Below, piece after piece: positions 1-4,699 of a DNA stretch of 5,802 nt. A program made the position numbers and the translations under genes. The stretch's first letter is position 1, and each line of letters opens with the position of its first letter. The DNA is from Deltaproteobacteria bacterium RIFOXYD12_FULL_50_9 (lineage in GTDB: Bacteria; Desulfobacterota; Desulfobulbia; Desulfobulbales; CALZHT01). The DNA is taken from positions 4,168 to 9,969 of the forward strand of contig MGTA01000133.1 of assembly GCA_001799225.1 (NCBI GenBank), given 5' to 3'. The notes beneath the pieces were generated by a model. That model was not told the origin of the DNA. It did not search any database and saw only the letters and a list, made by a program, of their open reading frames with translations.

Positions 1-241
1 GCTCGACAAAGGCAATCCACAAGAACAAGCCCAGACCCAGATCGCCAAACAACGATTGTTTGCCGAGGTGATCCGCCTGGGCGGCACCCTGTCGGGCGAG
101 CACGGCATCGGCATCACCAAGGCCGCCTATCTCGGCCTGGAACTCGACAACAACACCCTTAGCGTCATGCAGGGCATAAAAACCCTCTTTGATCCAAAAA
201 ATATCCTGAACCCAGGCAAAATCTTTCCCGAAGATGAGTGA
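1..241 (+). CDS. FAD-linked oxidase, GlcD/D-lactate dehydrogenase type, C-terminal end (partial)
   Basis: This is the last 79 codons of a gene that begins upstream; the frame is open from base 2 to the TGA at 239-241. The stretch GGTLSGEHGIGITKAAYL, followed by FDPKNILNPGKIF near the end, is the C-terminal signature of the FAD-linked oxidase family (glycolate oxidase subunit GlcD, D-lactate dehydrogenases, related 2-hydroxyacid oxidases). In that family the GEHGIG segment lies near the flavin and substrate, and the LNPGK segment closes the protein. These enzymes oxidise 2-hydroxy acids to 2-oxo acids and pass electrons to a quinone, an Fe-S partner or a cytochrome. The substrate cannot be told from this fragment. 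A TTG at 56 could be called as a start but lies inside the conserved domain, so it is not one. No partner subunit gene follows, so this gene probably ends its transcription unit. Confidence 0.9.
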   Translation, partial: LDKGNPQEQAQTQIAKQRLFAEVIRLGGTLSGEHGIGITKAAYLGLELDNNTLSVMQGIKTLFDPKNILNPGKIFPEDE

Positions 242-497
242 GAAAAATATACTTTCTGTTCAACCAGACCCGGCCACAGAATTCATTCACATCACAGTTT
301 TTTATATTAATCTTGAACTGAGCCGGAATGGATTTAAAAATTTGATAGAATAATATTAATATGCTAAAAATAGAGATCTAGACAGCCACTTTAATTCGTT
401 AAAAAACCATTACTGCAAGAAAGGCCATGGAGGGAGTGTCATTTGCCCGGACCCGAATAAAATTAACACGTTGACTCCAACCAGTATCTGAGATGAG
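242..497. other. AT-rich intergenic region between oxidase and PAS gene
   Basis: These 256 bases hold no credible gene. The part from about 296 to 376 is clearly AT-rich and includes a T6 run (298-303) and the 10-bp palindrome ATATTAATAT (353-362). This is where a promoter for the downstream signalling cassette would be expected. The best sigma-70-like candidate I see is TTGATA at 342-347 with TAAAAA at 365-370 (17-base spacing), which is weak at the -10. No GC-rich stem followed by a T run was found, so I cannot point to a terminator for the oxidase gene. An open frame on the minus strand here overlaps the PAS gene and encodes nothing recognisable. Confidence 0.5.
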
Positions 498-1454
498 ATG
501 AAAATTTTTGCCCAGATTTTTCAAATGATCGATCTTGGTCTCGTAATCCTCGATAAATCCTTGCGGATCCGATTCTGGAATCGATGGCTTGAGTCTCACA
601 GCGGCATAAAAAAAGATGACGTATACGGCAAGTCCCTTTTCGAAATATACCCGCATCTCAACGACCTCAAATTCGAAAGGAATTTTAAGGCGGTTGTCAC
701 CTTCGGAAATTTTTACTTCTTTTCAAGAAATTTTCACGATTACATTTTTCCTTTTAAGCCTGACAGCTCATTTATCTCCGAACAAAAATACATGCAGCAA
801 AACTGCACCATGGGTCCGATAAGAGACGAAACAAACAAGATCCAGTATGCCTTCATCACCATCCTTGATGTCACAGAGGCTGCCATCTATGAGAAAAAAC
901 TTACGAATGCCCTCTTTGCGAATCTTGATCCGGATAATAAGAGTGCCGGCATCAAAGATTCCGTCCTCACAGATCTGTTTACCTCCGCCAGCCATAATCC
1001 ATTCAAGGCGATTCATACCCTTCCCGGCAGCACAGCTGCAGATGAATTGCCAACTACAGGGGATCAGATCAAAACAGCCGATTCTCCTGCTGATACCCCC
1101 TCAGAAACGCCACAACCCCGAAAATCTCGGCTTGTTGAGGAATCACCTTTGCTCTTTCAGATCAATCAAATTCAATCCCTTTTTAACCCGGGATCCAGTG
1201 ATATTCTCAAATCATCTCCTGATCACCTGAAAAAGCCGGTACGACCTAAAAAGAGTACCGTAAAAAAAACTCCTGCGCGCCGTATAAAGAAAACAGCACC
1301 GCATAAACCGCCGTCTCCGGAAAATGCCATCAAGCAACCTCAGGTAGCGCCTGCAAGAAATACGGCACCCAGGGATGTTGACGGTCAGATTGAAGAAATT
1401 TTTTCCATCATTAACTTTGCCGTTGAAAAGGATACCGATGAAACGGGAACTTAA
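498..1454 (+). CDS. PAS-domain protein with long basic C-terminal tail, no output domain
   Basis: The gene encodes 318 residues. Residues 1-135 form a PAS sensor domain: the opening segment LGLVILDKSLRIRFWNRWLE (13-32) and SGIKKDDVYGKSLFEIYP (35-52) fit the first strands and helices. The segment IQYAFITILDVTEAAIYEKKL (115-135) fits the final PAS strands and the exit helix. Residues 136-290 are probably disordered and rich in Ser, Thr, Pro, Asp and Lys. Within them 245-270 is strongly basic (12 Lys/Arg in 26), resembling histone H1-like tails. Residues 293-311 could form a short acidic or amphipathic helix. No kinase, GGDEF, EAL, HTH or methyl-accepting domain is present, so it cannot signal by a standard catalytic route. 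No signal peptide or membrane segment is visible, so it is likely cytoplasmic. ATG 498 is the first start after an in-frame TGA at 489-491; its ribosome site (GAGATGAG) is weak. CheY- and CheC-like genes follow. The ligand is unknown. Confidence 0.85.
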   Translation: MKIFAQIFQMIDLGLVILDKSLRIRFWNRWLESHSGIKKDDVYGKSLFEIYPHLNDLKFERNFKAVVTFGNFYFFSRNFHDYIFPFKPDSSFISEQKYMQQNCTMGPIRDETNKIQYAFITILDVTEAAIYEKKLTNALFANLDPDNKSAGIKDSVLTDLFTSASHNPFKAIHTLPGSTAADELPTTGDQIKTADSPADTPSETPQPRKSRLVEESPLLFQINQIQSLFNPGSSDILKSSPDHLKKPVRPKKSTVKKTPARRIKKTAPHKPPSPENAIKQPQVAPARNTAPRDVDGQIEEIFSIINFAVEKDTDETGT

Positions 1455-1512
1455 GTTATAGAGTCAATACTACTACTCAAAGCGGTTATTCCTACCTCAA
1501 GAGACGAAGACC

Positions 1513-1899
1513 ATGCTGAAAAAAATATTGATCGTTGACGATTCCCCCGTCGCCCGTCTAATACTCAAGAAATGCCTTCCCCAGGACAGGGATTTTACAT
1601 TTCTTGATGCCGGAAACGGCCAGGAGGGAGTCGAAATCTTTGAAAAAGAAAACCCCGATCTGGTCTTTATGGATCTGACGATGCCGGTCATGAATGGCAT
1701 GCAAGCACTTGAAATAATTAAGAAAAAAAATAATAATGCCCTCGTCATCGTTGTAACGGCTGATATTCAGTCAAAATCTCTTATGGAGGTCGCTAAGCTC
1801 GGGGCCCTCATGGTATTGAAAAAACCACCGACTCAGGAAAAAGCTGAAAAAGCCATCAGGAAGGCCGAGGAAGCATTTTCTGAAAGGGGGAGTATATGA
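1513..1899 (+). CDS. Stand-alone CheY-like response regulator receiver
   Basis: This 128-residue protein is a single receiver (REC) domain of usual length with no effector domain. Key residues are all visible: acidic pair D9-D10 in ILIVDDSP, phospho-acceptor D54 in LVFMDLTMPVMNG, switch threonine T82 in VIVVTAD, and the conserved lysine K104 in LKKPP. It should therefore accept a phosphoryl group from a histidine kinase and act by protein-protein contact, as CheY does at the flagellar motor. The position usually held by an aromatic switch residue reads L99-M100-V101, so the output surface may differ from motility CheY. The gene lies 58 bases after the PAS gene, with a weak AAGAGACGAAG upstream of ATG 1513. 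It overlaps the next gene by 4 bases (ATGA, 1896-1899), so coupled translation with the CheC-like phosphatase is likely. The cognate kinase is not in the window. Confidence 0.93.
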   Translation: MLKKILIVDDSPVARLILKKCLPQDRDFTFLDAGNGQEGVEIFEKENPDLVFMDLTMPVMNGMQALEIIKKKNNNALVIVVTADIQSKSLMEVAKLGALMVLKKPPTQEKAEKAIRKAEEAFSERGSI

Positions 1900-2543
1900 C
1901 GAGTAAGCAGCAGAAAGCTGTCATCCTTTCCGCCACCGAGATTGATATCCTGCAGGAAGTCATGAACATCAGTTTCGGCAAGGCCTCAGCTGATCTGGCC
2001 GACATCATTAATATCAAAGTTTTGCTGAGTGTGCCCAAAGTGGAAATGTTGAACGCCGGCCATCTGCCTGCCCGGATAGCTGAAGAAACCAGCGGTGAGC
2101 AGGGGATTTATATCATTGAGCAGAACTACTGGGGGAAATTTCAGGGGACTGCCCTGCTCATCTTCCCTACCTCTTTCAGCCAGAACCTTCTGGAACTTTT
2201 TGAGGAAAACGAAGAGGCAAGCATCGGCATGGACCCTGGATTGCTGGAACGCGAAACTCTTCTTGAGATCGGCAACATCCTGATCGGAGCCTGCATCGGG
2301 AAGATTTCCGAACTCCTTAAAGATATCATCTCCTATTCGCCTCCTAAAATTATGCTCAGCAGGGCCTCAAATCCGGAAATTTTCAGAAACCTATCCGAAA
2401 ATAACGAACCGGCAATATTCATGAAAACGCTTTTTAAACTCCAGGAACATAATCTGAGCGGCTACCTCTTTCTCATCTCAGGGCAGGAATCCATGGCCTG
2501 GCTGAAAAAAGCCCTTAATGACTTCCTGGCTAAATTCGGTTGA
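1896..2543 (+). CDS. cheC: CheC-family chemotaxis phosphatase
   Basis: This 215-residue protein belongs to the CheC/CheX/FliY phosphatase family, which removes the phosphate from CheY-type receivers. The family active-site pattern (D/S)-x3-E-x2-N-x22-P occurs twice. In the N-terminal half it is D17, E21, N24, P47 (EIDILQEVMNISFGKASADL); in the second half it is E120, E124, N127, P150 (ETLLEIGNILIGACIGKISE). The first position of the second copy is Glu rather than Asp or Ser, but the catalytic Glu-Asn pair is intact, so both sites are probably active. The length matches CheC. The start ATG 1896 overlaps the receiver stop, with a purine-rich GGGGGAG (1886-1892) just upstream. The obvious substrate is the phosphorylated receiver encoded immediately before it. 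No CheD gene, the usual CheC partner, is visible. Confidence 0.88.
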   Translation: MTSKQQKAVILSATEIDILQEVMNISFGKASADLADIINIKVLLSVPKVEMLNAGHLPARIAEETSGEQGIYIIEQNYWGKFQGTALLIFPTSFSQNLLELFEENEEASIGMDPGLLERETLLEIGNILIGACIGKISELLKDIISYSPPKIMLSRASNPEIFRNLSENNEPAIFMKTLFKLQEHNLSGYLFLISGQESMAWLKKALNDFLAKFG

Positions 2544-2694
2544 ATCACATCTCTGAATAAGGGAAATAGGGCGACAAAAGAACGCTTTTCAGCAGTTCAC
2601 AAAAAAATCGGCACAACAACGAAACCAAAAATCAACCCGGCACTCCCCTGTGCCCACAGGAAAAGGGGGCGACTCTTCTAACAAGAGGCCACTC
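2544..2694. other. Leader region before trmO with two small hairpins
   Basis: This 151-base gap separates the CheC gene from the TrmO gene. AAAAG (2576-2580) and CTTTT (2585-2589) could form a weak 5-bp stem, not a convincing terminator. Closer to the gene, CCTGT...ACAGG (2647-2660) and CTCTT (2673-2677) with AAGAG (2683-2687) could form two short stems. The second would cover part of the ribosome site AGAGG (2684-2688) of trmO. I could not identify a good promoter. The GTG at 2650 is in frame with trmO but has no ribosome site and adds residues without family similarity. Confidence 0.4.
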
Positions 2695-3117
2695 ATGGAA
2701 CAAACAGAGGAGATCACAGTCACCCCGATCGGGGTGATGCACTGTGGCCTGCGAACCCCGGCTGATGCCCCCAGAAACTTCACGGAATCAGCCGAGACCG
2801 GCATCATCGAGATATTCCCGGCCTATCTGGATGCCATGGAAGGCCTTGAGGCAGGCCAGACCCTGGTGGTCCTCTTCTGGCTGCATAAAGCACGGCGAGA
2901 CCTGCTCAAGGTCTATCCGCGCGGCGACCGCAGCCGCGGCCTGCGCGGGGTGTTCACCACCCGAAGCCCCATGCGGCCCAATCCCATCGCCCTATCCGAG
3001 CTTAAGGTCCTCAAGGTGCAGGACAACAGCATTGAGGTCTCGGGCGTCGATGTGATCGACGGCACCCCGATTCTGGATATCAAATCCACTCCGCTGCAGA
3101 ACAAAGAGAAAAATTAA
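2695..3117 (+). CDS. trmO: Short TrmO (TsaA/YaeB-family) tRNA t6A37 N6-methyltransferase-like protein
   Basis: The gene encodes 140 residues matching the TsaA (TrmO) family. In E. coli, TrmO uses S-adenosylmethionine to methylate N6-threonylcarbamoyladenosine at position 37 of tRNA-Thr. Signatures seen are TPIGVMHCG (10-18), VVLFWLHKARR (58-68), RGVFTTRSPMRPNPIALSELK (around 84-104) and GVDVIDGTPILDIKSTP (117-133). The RSPxRPNPI segment is the family hallmark. E. coli TrmO is about 235 residues, so this is the short single-domain form common in other bacteria and archaea; its actual substrate is not certain. ATG 2695 is chosen because AGAGG (2684-2688) lies 6 bases upstream and the family homology starts right after. 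It ends 8 bases before the arsR -35 element and probably forms its own unit, though readthrough into arsR is possible. A strong palindromic hairpin lies within its first codons. Confidence 0.87.
   Translation: MEQTEEITVTPIGVMHCGLRTPADAPRNFTESAETGIIEIFPAYLDAMEGLEAGQTLVVLFWLHKARRDLLKVYPRGDRSRGLRGVFTTRSPMRPNPIALSELKVLKVQDNSIEVSGVDVIDGTPILDIKSTPLQNKEKN
2715..2746 (+). repeat. Bulged hairpin at the start of the trmO coding region
   Basis: TCACCCCGATCGGGGTGA at 2720-2737 is a perfect 18-bp palindrome. Outside it, CACAGT (2715-2720) is complementary to ACTGTG (2741-2746). As RNA this gives a 12-bp stem (6 bp GC-rich CACCCC/GGGGTG, 6 bp CACAGT/ACTGTG) with a GATC loop and a 4-base ATGC bulge on the 3' side. 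It begins 20 bases after the trmO ATG. The inner part encodes the conserved TPIGV motif, so some symmetry is coding-driven, but the synonymous codons and outer arms are not dictated by the protein. A role in translation control is inference only. Confidence 0.6.
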
Positions 3118-3125
3118 ACAAATCA

Positions 3126-3154
3126 TTGACTATATCCGTTTATGCGGATATAGT
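3126..3154 (+). promoter_or_regulatory. arsR promoter (sigma-70 type)
   Basis: TTGACT (3126-3131) and TATAGT (3149-3154) each match the sigma-70 consensus at five of six positions and are separated by exactly 17 bases. Transcription would be expected to start about 6 to 8 bases past the -10, that is around 3160-3162, at or next to the A of the arsR ATG (3162). Both hexamers lie within the arms of the inverted repeat at 3127-3156, so a bound repressor would block RNA polymerase directly. Confidence 0.8.
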
Positions 3155-3156
3155 CA
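3127..3156. promoter_or_regulatory. Probable ArsR operator: perfect 12-bp inverted repeat
   Basis: TGACTATATCCG (3127-3138) and CGGATATAGTCA (3145-3156) are exact reverse complements separated by the 6 bases TTTATG. The repeat is wholly within the trmO-arsR gap and covers the promoter. ArsR-family repressors bind such dyads as dimers at their own promoters, so this is very likely the autoregulatory operator of the gene that follows. A transcribed hairpin function is unlikely because the predicted transcript starts after the repeat. Confidence 0.82.
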
Positions 3157-3161
3157 TCTTT

Positions 3162-3509
3162 ATGAAAACCAGCGCAAAAATCTTTAAGGCCCTGGCAGAT
3201 GAGACCCGCCTGCGGATCATGGCGTTGCTTGCCAACGGCGAGTTGTGTGTCTGCGACCTGATGGCTGTCCTTAACCTGCCACAGTCGACGGTGTCCCGGC
3301 ACCTCTCCTACCTGAAAAATACCGGCTGGGTTCTCGACCGGCGGCAAGGAACCTGGATGCACTACCGCCTGAACCGGGAAAACACCCCCCTGCAGCAGGC
3401 CCTGCTTAACGTCTTCCAGAAAGAGCTGGCGGCCCTCGGCAACGGCCGCGATGATGCGGCAGCCCTTGCCGCTTATCTGGCCACCAAAAAAATCAACTGC
3501 TCCTGCTGA
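3162..3509 (+). CDS. arsR: ArsR-family arsenic-responsive transcriptional repressor
   Basis: This 115-residue protein has the ArsR/SmtB winged-helix fold: FKALADETRLRIMALL (8-23) opens the domain, and the helix-turn-helix spans about 32-57 with recognition helix QSTVSRHLSYLKN (41-53). The wing follows in DRRQGTWMHYRL (59-70). ELCVCDL (27-33) is the classical arsenite site, with C29 and C31. The third cysteine of the E. coli/R773-type CxCxxC is replaced by M34, and a second pair, C113 and C115, ends the protein (NCSC). Arsenite or antimonite binding should release DNA. Start: a longer frame from TTG 3126 would overlap the -35 and -10 boxes, so ATG 3162 is preferred. It has no ribosome site and is predicted to be at the transcript's 5' end (leaderless). 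ACR3 and redox genes follow in the same direction, and the protein is probably autoregulated through the 3127-3156 dyad. Confidence 0.93.
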   Translation: MKTSAKIFKALADETRLRIMALLANGELCVCDLMAVLNLPQSTVSRHLSYLKNTGWVLDRRQGTWMHYRLNRENTPLQQALLNVFQKELAALGNGRDDAAALAAYLATKKINCSC

Positions 3510-3516
3510 ACCGATC

Positions 3517-3529
3517 CGGCGCAGCGCCG
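3517..3529 (+). repeat. Small GC-rich hairpin between arsR and acr3
   Basis: CGGCG (3517-3521) and CGCCG (3525-3529) can pair around a CAG loop just after the arsR stop. It is not followed by a T run (the T6 at 3543-3549 is 14 bases away and preceded by mixed sequence), so it is not a good terminator. It could tune relative expression or mRNA stability of arsR and the permease gene. Confidence 0.35.
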
Positions 3530-3550
3530 TAACCACGAATCAATTTTTTC

Positions 3551-3556
3551 GGAGGA
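3551..3556 (+). promoter_or_regulatory. Ribosome binding site of acr3
   Basis: GGAGGA lies 4 bases upstream of ATG 3561. This strong site shows that translation of the permease is meant to begin at 3561, upstream of the in-frame TAG at 3648. No comparable site precedes the first downstream in-frame ATGs (3732, 3735). Confidence 0.85.
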
Positions 3557-3560
3557 CAAC

Positions 3561-4646
3561 ATGGCACCGACCAAAAAACTCTCCTTTCTCGACAGGTTTC
3601 TCACCCTGTGGATTTTCCTGGCCATGTTCATCGGTGTCATGGGCGGCTAGCTCTATCCCGGTGTCCGCGATATAATCAACGCCTTTCAAGTCGGCACCAC
3701 CAATATCCCCATCGCCATCGGCCTTATATTAATGATGTACCCGCCCTTGGCCAAGGTACGCTACGAAAAGCTGCACGAAGTCTTCCGCAACGGCAAAGTG
3801 CTGACCCTCTCCCTGGTCCAGAACTGGATTGTCGGCCCTATCCTGATGTTCGGCCTGGCCGTCGCCTTTTTATCCGGCTATCACGAATACATGGTCGGCC
3901 TTATCCTGATCGGCCTGGCCCGCTGCATCGCCATGGTCATTGTCTGGAACGATCTGGCCGAGGGCGATACCGAGTATTGCGCCGGGCTGGTCGCCTTTAA
4001 CTCGATCTTCCAGGTGCTGTTCTTTTCGGTATACGCCTGGTTTTTCATCACCACCCTGCCACGCTGGTTCGGGATCGAAGGGGCAGTGGTCGATATCTCC
4101 ATGGCTCAGATCGCCGAAAGTGTCTTTATCTATCTCGGCATCCCCTTTATCGCCGGTATGCTCACCCGGTTTATCGGCCTGAAACTCAAGGGCGAAGAGT
4201 GGTATCAGACCCGTCTGTTGCCGAAACTTGGCCCGCTCACTCTGGTCTTTCTGCTCTTCACCATCCTGGTGATGTTCTCGCTCAAAGGCGAGTATATCGT
4301 CCAACTGCCGCTCGACGTGGTACGGATCGCCATCCCGCTCACCATCTACTTCCTGATCATGTTCCTGACCTCCTTCTTCATGTCGATGAAGGCCGGCGCC
4401 ACCTATGAGCAGTCAGCCACCCTCTCATTCACCGCCGCTTCCAACAATTTCGAACTGGCCATCGCCGTCGCCATCGCCGTCTTCGGTATCAACTCCGGCG
4501 AGGCCTTTGCTGCGGTGATCGGCCCACTGGTCGAGGTGCCGGTTCTGATCGGTCTGGTCAACGTCGCCTTCCGGTTCAAACGAAAATACTTCCCCTTTGC
4601 CAAGCAGACACCTGCAGGGGTTTGTCATGTGAGTTGTAAACCGTGA
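3561..4646 (+). CDS. acr3: Arsenite efflux permease ACR3, interrupted by an in-frame TAG at codon 30
   Basis: Read through the TAG, this gene encodes 361 residues, the normal size for ACR3, a ten-helix inner-membrane carrier that expels As(III) using the proton gradient. Family features include FQVGTTNIPIAIGLILMMYP (about 42-61), LARCIAMVIVWNDLAEGD (119-136) with the conserved helix-4 cysteine C122, ATLSFTAASNNFELAIAVAI (about 290-309) and GPLVEVPVL, whose glutamate E325 is the expected partner of the cysteine. Hydrophobic spans recur throughout. TAG at 3648-3650 falls in helix 1, between MGG and LYPGV; reading continues in the same frame on both sides, so it is one substituted codon, not a frameshift. 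Restart at M58 (3732) would lose helix 1 and most of helix 2 and has no ribosome site. The gene is either a fresh nonsense mutant, a sequencing error, or decoded through the TAG. The tail ends in CHVSCKP. It overlaps the possible GTG of the next gene. Confidence 0.9.
3648..3650 (+). other. In-frame TAG codon within acr3
   Basis: Starting at ATG 3561, codon 30 is TAG, followed directly by in-frame, well-conserved ACR3 sequence up to TGA 4644-4646. A single-base change from TGG, TAC, TAT, CAG or similar would explain it. TAG is also used as an apparently ordinary stop at 5650-5652 for the thioredoxin gene, which argues against general reassignment of TAG. Confidence 0.9.
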
Positions 4647-4688
4647 CCGACAGAGTCCAGATAACGGAACCGTATACGGCCAAACGAG

Positions 4689-4693
4689 AGGAG
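4689..4693 (+). promoter_or_regulatory. Ribosome binding site that sets the Fe-S protein start
   Basis: AGGAG lies 6 bases before ATG 4700 and is within a purine-rich run. The longer in-frame alternative, GTG 4643, overlaps the acr3 stop and has no such site. This favours 4700 as the true start. Confidence 0.75.
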
Positions 4694-4699
4694 ATCACT

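Noticed and set aside
241..303. Terminator for the oxidase gene (AGAAA/TTTCT stem, T6 run)
   Set aside because: The 5-bp stem is AT-only apart from one pair and lies about 40 bases from the T run; not a factor-independent terminator.
471..476. TTGACT as a -35 box for the PAS gene
   Set aside because: At 16 to 18 bases downstream there is no -10-like hexamer, and that position already overlaps the start codon.
847..1230. 127-codon frame within the PAS gene
   Set aside because: Out-of-frame Pro/Ser/Arg-rich shadow of the linker region with no domain.
2650..2694. GTG start extending TrmO by 15 residues
   Set aside because: No ribosome site; ATG 2695 has AGAGG at good spacing and matches the family start.
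3126..3161. Upstream TTG start adding 12 residues to ArsR
   Set aside because: The TTG is part of the -35 box and the extension is encoded by the operator and promoter; family homology begins after ATG 3162.
3123..3536. Minus-strand 137-codon frame opposite arsR
   Set aside because: Antisense shadow of a well-supported ArsR gene; covers the operator and has no family features.
3608..4000. 130-codon open frame overlapping acr3 in another frame
   Set aside because: Arg/Pro/His-rich translation typical of an out-of-frame shadow in GC-rich DNA; the ACR3 frame is clearly the coding one.
3870..4304. Minus-strand 144-codon frame opposite acr3
   Set aside because: Asp/Gln/Gly-rich antisense shadow of membrane-helix codons with no recognisable domain.
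3732..4646. ACR3 as a 304-residue protein starting at ATG 3732
   Set aside because: It would lack helix 1 and most of helix 2, and no ribosome site precedes it; homology continues upstream in frame to ATG 3561 across the TAG.
4643..4699. GTG start extending the Fe-S protein by 19 residues
   Set aside because: Overlaps the acr3 stop and lacks a ribosome site, whereas ATG 4700 has AGGAG 6 bases upstream and the conserved region starts there. Coupled initiation at the GTG remains a minor possibility.
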